A DNA stretch of 64,000 nt, taken from NCBI GenBank assembly GCA_038230255.1, contig JBBRNP010000002.1, positions 434,001-498,000 on the forward strand, given 5' to 3'. This stretch comes from AV40 sp038230255. GTDB lineage: Bacteria > Verrucomicrobiota > Verrucomicrobiia > Chthoniobacterales > UBA10450. A program made the position numbers and the translations under genes. Of the stretch, positions 40,802 to 49,296 are shown in pieces. Every line of letters starts with the position of its first letter. The stretch's first letter is position 1. Under the pieces are notes generated by a model. The model ran no database searches and was not told where the DNA came from. It saw nothing but the letters and a program-made list of their open reading frames with translations.

Positions 40802-42156
40802 CGCCGCAAACGAGCTTCGATTCCAAAGAAATCGCTTCGATCAACGCGAAGTTGAGCGAAGCGAACAAGGAATTCATGCACCGATATCCCGGCGAATCGA
40901 ATCGGCGTCAGGCTGTTCACACCGTTTATGGCGGAGCGCATCTCTTCAAAGTCGATTCGCCGAAAAAACTCGGCGCAGTTGCGCTTCGTTCGCTGGAAGA
41001 ATATGCGCCGGACGCCCAGACTCTTGCGCGGGCAATCGGAATGACGGGCGACGGACAATTCGCGCAGCTGGTTTACGATCGTGTCATTGAGAAGATTCGT
41101 CGCGAGCCAGTGGAGGATTTCCGGCTCGATTTCGAGGATGGCTATGGAAACCGCGCTGATGCGGAAGAAGATGGTCACGCCGCTTCGGCTGCATTGGAAG
41201 TCGCCCAGGGTTTAACGACGAAAAGTCTTCCGCCGTTTATCGGAATCCGGATCAAACCATTAAATGAAGATCTGCGCGCGCGGAGCATGCGGACGCTCGA
41301 TATCTTCGTGACGACGCTGGCGCGGAAAACGGACGGCAAGCTGCCGGACAATTTCGTGATTACGGTGCCGAAAGTTCAAATTCCGGCGCACGTGACCGCG
41401 GCGGTTCGATTATTTGAAATTCTCGAACGCAAAAACAAAGTGTCGGCGGGCTCGCTTAAGATCGAACTAATGATTGAGACGCCACAGGCGGTCGTCAATC
41501 AGCGCGGCGAAAGCACACTCATGTCGCTCGTCGATGCGGCCGAAGGCAGATGCGGGAGCGTGCATTTTGGCGTCTACGATTACACCGCGTCATGCGGCAT
41601 CACTGCGGCGTATCAAAGAATGGGCCATCCGGTGTGCGATCTCGCGCGCCAGATGATGCTGGTCTCGCTCGCCGGCACCGGAATTCATCTTTCCGACGGC
41701 GCGACAAACACTTTGCCGGTCGGTCCGCATCGCGCTGCGAAAGATCAGCAGCTCACATCGGAACAAGAGCGGGAGAATCTGGAAGCAGTCCATCAAGCGT
41801 GGCGACTCGGTTTCGAAGATAACCTGCATTCGCTCCGAAACGGATTCTATCAGGGTTGGGATTTGCATCCGGCCCAGCTTGTGACCCGTTACGCGGCGGT
41901 CTATTCGTTTTTCCTCGAAAGTCTCGACGCCGCTTCCAAGCGCCTCAGCGCATTTGTCGAAAAAGCGGCGCTCGCTTCTTTGTTTGGCGATGTGTTTGAC
42001 GATGCCGCGACCGGACAAGGTCTTCTGAATTTCTTTTTGCGCGGGATGGCTTGTGGCGCAATTACTGAAAGCGAAGCGCTCGCCACTGGGTTGAGTCTCG
42101 ATGAGTTAGGTTCGCGCTCGTTTCTAAAGATTTTGCAAGGCCGGCGGAAGCAATGA
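40798..42156 (+). CDS. DUF6986-type HpcH/HpaI aldolase/citrate-lyase-fold protein
   Basis: A protein of 452 residues from GTG 40798. It belongs to the group often annotated phosphoenolpyruvate kinase/aldolase-like (DUF6986): RPEDFRLDFEDGYGNR-like active-site region (DFRLDFEDGYGNRADAEEDG), GIRIKPLNEDLRARSMRTLD, TVPKVQIPAHVTAAVRLFEI, ELMIETPQAVVN, HFGVYDYTASCGI and FYQGWDLHPAQLVTRYAA. The conserved acidic pair and Arg fit a metal-dependent carbon-carbon lyase/synthase. Genes like this travel with allantoin-degradation genes in actinobacteria. A role in disposing of ureidoglycolate or glyoxylate is inference. It overlaps both neighbours by 4 nt. Confidence 0.75.
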   Translation: MTPQTSFDSKEIASINAKLSEANKEFMHRYPGESNRRQAVHTVYGGAHLFKVDSPKKLGAVALRSLEEYAPDAQTLARAIGMTGDGQFAQLVYDRVIEKIRREPVEDFRLDFEDGYGNRADAEEDGHAASAALEVAQGLTTKSLPPFIGIRIKPLNEDLRARSMRTLDIFVTTLARKTDGKLPDNFVITVPKVQIPAHVTAAVRLFEILERKNKVSAGSLKIELMIETPQAVVNQRGESTLMSLVDAAEGRCGSVHFGVYDYTASCGITAAYQRMGHPVCDLARQMMLVSLAGTGIHLSDGATNTLPVGPHRAAKDQQLTSEQERENLEAVHQAWRLGFEDNLHSLRNGFYQGWDLHPAQLVTRYAAVYSFFLESLDAASKRLSAFVEKAALASLFGDVFDDAATGQGLLNFFLRGMACGAITESEALATGLSLDELGSRSFLKILQGRRKQ

Positions 42157-45100
42157 GCGATCTTCTTGAGTTCCGGCTCAACGGACAGCTGGTCCGGCTC
42201 GAATCGGTTTCACCGAACACGACGCTGCTGGAATGGTTGCGCGCGCGGGGCTTGACCGGTTCAAAGGAAGGTTGCGCGGAAGGCGATTGCGGCGCCTGCT
42301 CGGTCGCGATTGTCGATCTTAACACGCGCGGCGAGCGGCGTTATCGCGCGATCAACAGTTGTCTGGTGCCGGTCGCGCTCATGGCCGGGCGCGACATCGT
42401 CACGGTGGAAGGTGTTGCGAACGGGAAATTGCATCCGGTGCAACAGGCGATGGTGGAAAATCACGGATCACAGTGCGGTTACTGCACGCCCGGTTTCGTG
42501 ATGTCGCTCTTCGAAGGCTACTACCGCAAAGATTTGAAGACGTGCGCGCAGCTGGATGAGCAGCTTGCCGGAAACTTGTGCCGCTGCACCGGCTATCGTC
42601 CGATCAATTCCGCCGCCGCCGAGGCATTCGCGCGCAAAATCGACAACGACCGATTCGAAGCGCCGCTGACGAATGGTCCGCTCAATCTCGGATCGGTGCG
42701 TTACGCCCTGGACGGCGAAAAATTTCTGCGCCCAACTTCGATGACCGAATTGTTTTCCTTCATCGCCGAATATCCGGAAGCGCGATTGATTGCCGGCGCG
42801 ACCGAGCTTGGGCTCGATATCTCGAAGCGGTTCCATAAATTTCCAGCGCTCATCTCGGTCGAGGCCGTTCCTGAGTTGACGCAAATCAGCAACACGGAAA
42901 AAGAATGGCGCGTTGGCGGCGCAGCGACCTTGACCGCGATCCAGGAACAACTCAGCGCGGAATTTCCAGCGCTCGCCGACATGCTTTACCTTTTCGGCTC
43001 ACGGCAAATCCGAAACCGCGCGACGATGGGCGGAAATCTTGTGACCGCGTCGCCGATCGGCGATTCGGCGCCGGTATTGCTCGCGCTCGACGCGAGCGTA
43101 GTTCTCGCGTCCGCCGCGAGTGAACGCACAGTGGCGCTGCACGATTTCTTCGTCGGCTATCGCAAAACCGCACTGGAGCCGGGCGAAGTGCTCAAGACGA
43201 TCATCATCCCGAGAACGAAGAAACGTCGCACAAAGTTCTACAAAGTGACCAAGCGCCGGGAGATGGACATCAGCACGGTAGCGGGCTGTTTCACGATCGA
43301 GTTGGACGCGAAGAGTGTCGTCAAACATGCGCGGCTTGCCTACGGCGGCGTCGCTCTCACCCCTGTTCGCGCCCGCAAAACGGAAGAGGCGCTGCTCGGC
43401 AAAAAATGGGATTCGGAAACGTTGATGTCGATCTTGCCGGTACTGGAGCGCGAGTTCGAGCCGATCTCGGACGTGCGCGGAAGCAAATCTTATCGCCAAC
43501 GGCTGGTTACAAGTTTGTTCGAGAAATTTTTCCACGACGATGACCGCACGGCGGAGGATGTCCCAATAAAATCTGGGCCGCCGCAAACAAATCGTTCCCT
43601 GCCGCACGAGAGCGGGCATAAACATGTGACGGGCGAGGCGATTTACGTCGACGACGCCACCATTGGGCAGGAAGTGCTCGAGGTCTGGCCGGTTTGTTCG
43701 CCGCACGCGCGCGCCAAAATTCTTGGGCGGGATGTTTCCGCCGCTAAGAAGATGCCCGGTATTTCCGCAGTGCTGCTGGCTGAAGATGTCCCGGGATTAA
43801 ACGACGTCGGCGCAGTGCGCCACGACGAGATTCTGCTCGCGGACAAAGAGATTTCTTATCATGGCCAAATCGTCGCCCTGGTTGTGGGCGAAACGCAGGA
43901 AGCGTGTCGCGCGGCGGCGGAGAAAGTAGTGGTCGAGTACGAACCGCTGTCGCCCATTTTCACAATTCAGGACGCGATCGATCAGAAAAGTTTTCATACC
44001 GAGGCGAACCACATCGAGCGCGGAGATTTTGAGCGCGCCTTGGCTGAATCGCCGTGCACGCTCGAAGGCGAGTTTGCGATGGGCGGTCAGGACCATTTTT
44101 ATTTGGAAACGCAGGCGGCGTGGGCGGAGCGCGGCGAAGACGGAACAGTTTTCGTTTGTTCGTCCACGCAACATCCGTCCGAAGTGCAGCACATCGTCGC
44201 GCATTTGCTGGCGCTGCCGATGCACAGCGTCGTCGTGCAATGCCCGCGGATGGGCGGCGGCTTTGGCGGAAAGGAGACGCAGGCAGCGATGCTCGCCGCG
44301 CTCGCGTCCCTGGCCGCATCTAAAACCGCGCGGAAAGTGCGCGTCCGGTTCAATCGCGACCAAGACATGATGATCACCGGGAAACGGCATCCGTTTCTGG
44401 CGAAGTTTCGGGTCGGTTACGATCGCGAAGGTTTACTGCGCGCAGCTAAGATCGACATCTACTCGAACGGCGGTTGGACGCTCGATCTCTCTCGCGCGGT
44501 GACCGACCGGGCGCTCTTCCATCTCGACAACGGGTATTACATTCCGACCGTCCAATTCAAAGGGTTCGTGGCGAAAACGAATCTCGCCTCGAACACTGCG
44601 TTTCGCGGGTTCGGTGGTCCGCAAGGAATGCTGACGATCGAGGAAATCATCGATCGGGTCGCGCGTGAGCTCGGGCTGCCGCCAGAACTTGTGCGCGCGA
44701 GAAATTTGTATCGCGGGAGCGGCGAAACCAACACGACGCCTTACGGCCAGGAAATTGAGAACAACCGTTTACAACGGATTTGGCAGGAGCTGACGGAGAA
44801 AAGCGAGTTTGCGGCGCGACGCAAAGAGCTGCACAAATGGAATTCGAAAAACCCGCATCGCAAACGCGGGGTGGCGATCACGCCGGTCAAGTTTGGGATC
44901 TCGTTTACCACAATGCATTTGAACCAAGCCGGTGCGCTCATTCTTCTTTATCAAGATGGCACCGCGCAAGTAAACCACGGCGGGACGGAGATGGGACAGG
45001 GGGTGCATACCAACATCGCCGCGGTCGCGGCGCGCGAACTTGGCCTGTCCATTGATCGCGTCCGGGTGATGCCGACGCAAACTGACAAGGTCCCGAATAC

Positions 45101-45905
45101 CTCTGCTACCGCCGCATCGTGCGGGACAGATTTGAACGGCGCCGCCGTCAAGAATGCCTGCGACACATTGCGCGCCCGGTTGTTGCCGTTCGCGATCGAA
45201 ATGCTGACCGAGAAAAACGGTCGCTCGACGGCCGAGGAGAAAATCCGATTTTTCGAGAATCGGTTCTTCGATGTCGATCTTCCGGAGTCGCAGATCAGCT
45301 TCGCCGAACTGGTCCAGCGCGCCTATTTCGCGCGCACCAGTCTGAGCGCGACGGGTTACTACAAAACACCGCTCATTCACTTCGATCGCGATACGGGGCA
45401 GGGGAGACCATTTCATTATTTCGCGGTCGGCGCGGCGGTCTCTGAAGTTGAGATCGATGGGTTCAGCGGAATGACGCAGGTCACGCGGGTGGACATTCTG
45501 CACGATGCCGGCGACGTGATTAACGCCGGGGTGGCGCGCGGCCAGGTCGAGGGCGGATTTGTTCAGGGAATGGGCTGGCTGACGGCGGAGGAATTGATCT
45601 GGGATGCGCAGGGGAAATTGCTCACCCATTCGCCCGACACCTACAAAATTCCCGCGGTGGGCGATACGCCGAAAATTTTCAACGTCGAGTTTTTGTCGGA
45701 GGCGGCACAACCAAACGTCATTCATGGAAGCAAAGCGGTCGGTGAGCCGCCGTTAATGCTCGCGATCTCCGTCCGCGAAGCGATTCGCGATGCGATTGCC
45801 GCCTTCGGTGAGCCGGGCGGACAAGTTGCGCTTCCGTCGCCCGCGACGCCGGAAGCAATTTTCATGGCGATCGAGCAACGTCGCAGCACATCAAACAATC
45901 TGTGA
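42153..45905 (+). CDS. xdh: Xanthine dehydrogenase, single-chain
   Basis: A protein of 1250 residues with all three redox parts fused. Two [2Fe-2S] domains (1-165): GCAEGDCGACSV, HGSQCGYCTPGFVMSLFEGY, GNLCRCTGYRPI. FAD domain (about 190-425): RLIAGATELGLDISKRFHKF, RNRATMGGNLVTASPIGDSA. Molybdopterin domain (about 490-1250): HVTGEAIYVDDATIG, GGQDHFYLETQAAW, RMGGGFGGKETQA (catalytic-region Glu), AFRGFGGPQGM (substrate Arg), GGTEMGQGVHTNIAAVAARE and KAVGEPPLMLAISVREA (catalytic Glu). Oxidises hypoxanthine and xanthine to urate. Bacterial enzymes are usually split XdhA/XdhB. This one-chain layout resembles eukaryotic XDH. XdhC is encoded on the other arm. Confidence 0.96.
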   Translation: MSDLLEFRLNGQLVRLESVSPNTTLLEWLRARGLTGSKEGCAEGDCGACSVAIVDLNTRGERRYRAINSCLVPVALMAGRDIVTVEGVANGKLHPVQQAMVENHGSQCGYCTPGFVMSLFEGYYRKDLKTCAQLDEQLAGNLCRCTGYRPINSAAAEAFARKIDNDRFEAPLTNGPLNLGSVRYALDGEKFLRPTSMTELFSFIAEYPEARLIAGATELGLDISKRFHKFPALISVEAVPELTQISNTEKEWRVGGAATLTAIQEQLSAEFPALADMLYLFGSRQIRNRATMGGNLVTASPIGDSAPVLLALDASVVLASAASERTVALHDFFVGYRKTALEPGEVLKTIIIPRTKKRRTKFYKVTKRREMDISTVAGCFTIELDAKSVVKHARLAYGGVALTPVRARKTEEALLGKKWDSETLMSILPVLEREFEPISDVRGSKSYRQRLVTSLFEKFFHDDDRTAEDVPIKSGPPQTNRSLPHESGHKHVTGEAIYVDDATIGQEVLEVWPVCSPHARAKILGRDVSAAKKMPGISAVLLAEDVPGLNDVGAVRHDEILLADKEISYHGQIVALVVGETQEACRAAAEKVVVEYEPLSPIFTIQDAIDQKSFHTEANHIERGDFERALAESPCTLEGEFAMGGQDHFYLETQAAWAERGEDGTVFVCSSTQHPSEVQHIVAHLLALPMHSVVVQCPRMGGGFGGKETQAAMLAALASLAASKTARKVRVRFNRDQDMMITGKRHPFLAKFRVGYDREGLLRAAKIDIYSNGGWTLDLSRAVTDRALFHLDNGYYIPTVQFKGFVAKTNLASNTAFRGFGGPQGMLTIEEIIDRVARELGLPPELVRARNLYRGSGETNTTPYGQEIENNRLQRIWQELTEKSEFAARRKELHKWNSKNPHRKRGVAITPVKFGISFTTMHLNQAGALILLYQDGTAQVNHGGTEMGQGVHTNIAAVAARELGLSIDRVRVMPTQTDKVPNTSATAASCGTDLNGAAVKNACDTLRARLLPFAIEMLTEKNGRSTAEEKIRFFENRFFDVDLPESQISFAELVQRAYFARTSLSATGYYKTPLIHFDRDTGQGRPFHYFAVGAAVSEVEIDGFSGMTQVTRVDILHDAGDVINAGVARGQVEGGFVQGMGWLTAEELIWDAQGKLLTHSPDTYKIPAVGDTPKIFNVEFLSEAAQPNVIHGSKAVGEPPLMLAISVREAIRDAIAAFGEPGGQVALPSPATPEAIFMAIEQRRSTSNNL

Positions 45906-45918
45906 CGGTGCCGGTCGG

Positions 45919-47640
45919 ATGAGAGAGATCGAGCACAAACTCGCGGTCGCGCGCGGCGAGAAACCCGCGCAAAAACTTTTCAAGAACGCGCAAGTTGTGA
46001 ATGTATTTAGCGGCGAAGTTCACGCCGCGAACGTGGCAGTGGATGACGGGCGGGTAATCGGTTTCGGCGATTACGAAGCGAATGAGATTGTCGATCTTGC
46101 CGGGGCGTATCTCTCGCCCAGTTTGATCGAAGGACATTTCCACGTTGAAAGCACGATGGTCACGATTCCGGAACTGGTGCGCGCGCTCGCGCCGCATGGC
46201 ACCGGCGCGATGGTGATCGATCCGCACGAATACGCCAACGTTCTCGGCATGGACGGGATTCGTTACGTGCTCGAATCAAGCAAGAATCTGCCGATCGATT
46301 TTTTCATCATGTTGCCGTCGTGCATTCCGGCCACGCATTTGGAAACGGCCGGCGCGCGGTTCACGGCGGACGATCTGGCATTGATGATCGCCGACGATCG
46401 CGTCGCCGGTATTGCCGAGCTGATGAATTATCCCGGTGTTTTTCTGGGAATGGAAAGCGAGCTCGCGAAAATTGAAGCGGGCAAGGGCAAAGTGATCGAC
46501 GGTCATGCGCCGGGATTACGCGGAAAAAACCTGAACGCTTACGCGCTGGCCGGGGTTCGCTCCGATCACGAGAGCACGGAGTTGGAAGAAGCGCGCGAGA
46601 AATTGCGGGCCGGAATGCATTTGCTCGTGCGCGAAGGCAGCACCGAGCGCAACCTCGAGCACATTATCGCGCTCGTGACTCCGCAGAACGCGGCGAACTG
46701 TTCTTTCGCGACCGATGACAAACTTCCCGGCGACCTTGTTGGCGAAGGACACATCGATCATTCGATTCGCAAGGCGATCAAGCTCGGCGTCGCGCCGGTG
46801 ACTGCGATTCAAATGGGTACGATCAACACTGCGCGTTATTATCGGTTGAAAAATCACGGCGCGATCGCTCCGCGCTTCTGGGCGGACTTCATTGTGGTTG
46901 ACGACTTGGAGAAATTCGATGTCCGGCAGACTTACAAAAAGGGAAAGCTCGTCGCTGAGAACGGCAATTATCTTGAGGCGCGGCATCACAAGATCGAACA
47001 GCCGCGCAGCACGATGAACTTGAGCTACCGCGCGCCGGAAGACTTCACTGTGTCGGTCCCGCATGGCGGGAACGCGAAGAAGATCCGGGTCATCGAGATT
47101 GTGCCGCAGCAGATTGTCACGAAGTGCGTAATCGAACCGCCGAAGACCGACAACGGACAGATCGTTGCCGACATTGAACGCGACATTCTGAAACTTGTTG
47201 TGGTCGAGCGGCATCGCGCCACGGGCAACGTCGGCGTTGGATTTGTTCGCGGCTTTGGACTGAAACGCGGCGCGCTAGGATCAACGGTGGCGCATGACGC
47301 GCACAATGTCGTCGTCGTCGGCACAAACGACGGGGACATTACTGCTGCGATCGAAGCGCTTGTGAAAATGCGCGGCGGTCAGGTTGCGGTCTCTGACGGA
47401 AAAACAATCGCGTCGCTGCCGCTGCCGATTGCCGGTTTGGTTTCCGATCAGCCACTGGAAAGCGTGATGGAGAAAATCGCGGAGCTAAATGCCGCAGCCG
47501 CGACGCTCGGGACGAAACTGGACGCGCCTTTCATGACACTGTCGTTCCTGAGTTTGTCCCCAATTCCGGAATTAAAGCTGACCGATCAAGGTTTGGTGGA
47601 CTCGGCGAATCTTAAGCTCACCAGTTTAATCGTCGATTGA
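45919..47640 (+). CDS. ade: Adenine deaminase
   Basis: A protein of 573 residues from ATG 45919. The earlier in-frame start at 45790 lies inside xdh. Amidohydrolase with IEGHFHVESTMVTIPEL (HxH), GTGAMVIDPHEYANVLGMDG, DGHAPGLRGKNLNAYALAGV, RSDHEST, and a C-terminal domain with VTAIQMGTINTARYYRLKN and LGSTVAHDAHNVVVVGTNDG. It converts adenine to hypoxanthine, feeding xanthine dehydrogenase. 13 nt after xdh, so same transcript. No signal peptide. Confidence 0.96.
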   Translation: MREIEHKLAVARGEKPAQKLFKNAQVVNVFSGEVHAANVAVDDGRVIGFGDYEANEIVDLAGAYLSPSLIEGHFHVESTMVTIPELVRALAPHGTGAMVIDPHEYANVLGMDGIRYVLESSKNLPIDFFIMLPSCIPATHLETAGARFTADDLALMIADDRVAGIAELMNYPGVFLGMESELAKIEAGKGKVIDGHAPGLRGKNLNAYALAGVRSDHESTELEEAREKLRAGMHLLVREGSTERNLEHIIALVTPQNAANCSFATDDKLPGDLVGEGHIDHSIRKAIKLGVAPVTAIQMGTINTARYYRLKNHGAIAPRFWADFIVVDDLEKFDVRQTYKKGKLVAENGNYLEARHHKIEQPRSTMNLSYRAPEDFTVSVPHGGNAKKIRVIEIVPQQIVTKCVIEPPKTDNGQIVADIERDILKLVVVERHRATGNVGVGFVRGFGLKRGALGSTVAHDAHNVVVVGTNDGDITAAIEALVKMRGGQVAVSDGKTIASLPLPIAGLVSDQPLESVMEKIAELNAAAATLGTKLDAPFMTLSFLSLSPIPELKLTDQGLVDSANLKLTSLIVD

Positions 47641-47641
47641 G

Positions 47642-48151
47642 TCAATACATGACTTTGTCAGGCATCGTTTGCCAGTCCTGAAAGACAGCGCAGGCGCGTT
47701 CGCGCGATAATTGGATCATTGGAACGGATCGGGCCGCGATTTCGAGAGGGATCTGCTGGTAAATAAATTCGTCGTCGAAGCCGATCAGGCCCGCGTCGGA
47801 CCGGGTGCAGGCGTAAAAGATTCGATCCAGGCGCGCCCAATAAATTGCGGAGAGACACATCGGACATGGCTCGCAACTGGTGTAGATCTCGCAACCGGCC
47901 AGGTCGAAACGCTGAAGCGTTCGACATCCGTCACGAATCGCCATCACTTCAGCGTGCGCAGTCGGATCGAACAGACGGGTGACTTGGTTCCAGCCGCGGC
48001 CGACGATCTTGTCGTGGCAAACGACGACCGCTCCGAACGGGCCGCCGCAGTGATCATGCACGCTGGATCGAGCCAACGAAATGGCCTGCTCCATCCAATG
48101 CTCGTGAGACGGCGAGTCGGAAGGGGTTACTTGTTGCTGGTCAGGATTCAC
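47642..48151 (-). CDS. guaD: Guanine deaminase (CDA-fold, GuaD-like)
   Basis: A protein of 169 residues from GTG 48151. Cytidine deaminase fold with HAEVMAIRDGCRTLQ (His and catalytic Glu) and SCEPCPMCLSAIYWARLDRI (two Cys zinc ligands). FACTRSD-like segment FYACTRSDAGLIGFDDEFIY and the short final ...DKVMY tail are close to B. subtilis GuaD, which swaps its C-terminal strand. It makes xanthine from guanine. The frame runs on upstream through the antisense of tRNA-fMet to 48328, which is an artefact. Convergent with ade. Confidence 0.88.
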   Translation of the reverse strand: MNPDQQQVTPSDSPSHEHWMEQAISLARSSVHDHCGGPFGAVVVCHDKIVGRGWNQVTRLFDPTAHAEVMAIRDGCRTLQRFDLAGCEIYTSCEPCPMCLSAIYWARLDRIFYACTRSDAGLIGFDDEFIYQQIPLEIAARSVPMIQLSRERACAVFQDWQTMPDKVMY

Positions 48152-48254
48152 GAAAGCGAAAGCGTTCGAAGAAAAACGACGCCACGCAATCAAATTCTCA
48201 ATCGCGTGTCGCTGTTTAAATTTGCTTCCGGCAATTAGATCCGCATACTTACAA

Positions 48255-48331
<77 letters not shown>

Positions 48332-48399
48332 ATTTACTTGCCGCGCGGAGGCGTCTGCGGAAATTTCACGCGCTCAATCGGGCGAAAAAGAATTAACGA

Positions 48400-48474
48400 T
48401 CCAGAGTAGCTCAGTGGTAGAGCGGTCGGCTGTTAACCGATTGGTCGTAGGTTCGAATCCTACCTCTGGAGCCA
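48400..48474 (+). tRNA. tRNA-Asn (GTT)
   Basis: 75 nt including CCA. Acceptor TCCAGAG/CTCTGGA, anticodon loop CTGTTAA, T-loop TTCGAAT. All stems pair. A GIY-YIG nuclease ORF starts 7 nt after CCA, and a broken second copy follows it. Confidence 0.96.
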
Positions 48475-48480
48475 ATTCAA

Positions 48481-48771
48481 ATGTTTTGGGTTTATATCCT
48501 GCAAAATCCGCGAGGCGTTTTCTACGTTGGCCACTCCCACAGTCTCGCAAATCGTGTCGTGAGTCATAATCGCACTGACAAAATTTCCGGAAAGTTTACC
48601 CGTAAAAATGGGCCTTGGACTTTGGTGTGGTCCGAACAACATCCCGATCGTTCGAGCGCTATGCGGCGCGAGCGCGAAATCAAGGGGTGGAAATCGTCGC
48701 GCATGATCCGAACCCGATTGTTAGGTCCGACAGCAAGCTCAGTGGTAGAGTCCCGACAAAGTCGGGATTAA
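48481..48771 (+). CDS. Single-domain GIY-YIG nuclease
   Basis: A protein of 96 residues. MFWVYILQNPRGVFYVGHSH holds the GIY-YIG motif pair (VYI ... FYVG). SLANRVVSHNRTD supplies the conserved Arg and His, and AMRREREIKGWKSSRM has the catalytic Glu (RREREIKGW). Small YhbQ/UvrC-type GIY-YIG proteins of about 90 residues often lie beside tRNA or rRNA genes. The reading frame runs into the tRNA remnant, so the last ~15 residues (from GPTASSVVES) are translated pseudo-tRNA. The native end was probably near RTRLLG. Nuclease target unknown. Its position between two tRNA-Asn copies is notable. Confidence 0.8.
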   Translation: MFWVYILQNPRGVFYVGHSHSLANRVVSHNRTDKISGKFTRKNGPWTLVWSEQHPDRSSAMRREREIKGWKSSRMIRTRLLGPTASSVVESRQSRD

Positions 48772-48809
48772 CCGATTGGTCGTAGGTTCGAATCCTACCT
48801 CTGGAGCCA
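48737..48809 (+). pseudogene. Broken tRNA-Asn copy
   Basis: The 42 nt at 48768-48809 are identical to the 3' part of the intact tRNA-Asn (48433-48474, ending CCA), and AGCTCAGTGGTAGAG (48736-48750) matches its D-arm. The 5' acceptor strand is absent, and a palindrome TCCCGACAAAGTCGGGA replaces the normal anticodon stem start, destroying the anticodon. Not a functional tRNA. Confidence 0.88.
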
Positions 48810-48885
48810 TTTTCGAGAGGTTCTAGTTTTTCCATAAATTCCACGATTTTGGCATAGAAAGTTCTGCAAATTTACGCCTCAACCC

Positions 48886-49260
48886 ATGCGCGTCCTTATT
48901 GCAGACGATCAGCCCAGTGTTGGCAGCACTATGGCTTTACTCGTTTCAGCTGCCAAACATCACGTCGTTAAAGTCGTCAGTTCCGGCGCGGAAGCGATTC
49001 GTGCCTATCACACTTACAAACCTGACGTCGTCCTGATGGATTATTCCATGGCCAGACTGAATGGTGGAACGGCGTGCCGATACATTCTGACTGAAGACCC
49101 GGGGGCCCGGATCGTCTTTGTTTCCAGCTGGCCTGCGGCTGAGCTCGCTGACATTGGCGCCGTCGCCATCCTGCCAAAGCCCGTGGACCTGAAGGAGCTC
49201 GAAGAGCTGCTTAATAATATGGACGCGCAACTGGTCTTCGATTACGCGCGGGCCCGATAA
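48886..49260 (+). CDS. Stand-alone receiver (CheY-like) protein
   Basis: A protein of 124 residues. Receiver fold with the acidic pair in LIADDQPSVG, phosphoacceptor Asp in VVLMDYSMARLNGG, Ser/Thr in FVSSWPAA and Lys in AILPKPVDLKELE. No output domain. It would take a phosphate from an unseen histidine kinase and act by protein contact. No kinase gene is nearby. The last ~10 residues (DYARAR) extend past the fold. Confidence 0.9.
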   Translation: MRVLIADDQPSVGSTMALLVSAAKHHVVKVVSSGAEAIRAYHTYKPDVVLMDYSMARLNGGTACRYILTEDPGARIVFVSSWPAAELADIGAVAILPKPVDLKELEELLNNMDAQLVFDYARAR

Positions 49261-49296
49261 GCTTGCGTTCTTCAGCCGCGGCGTTTCCGTTAACAG

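Noticed and set aside
48400..48809. The 42-nt tRNA repeat as att sites of a prophage or ICE
   Set aside because: Only about 0.3 kb lies between the copies and no integrase is present.
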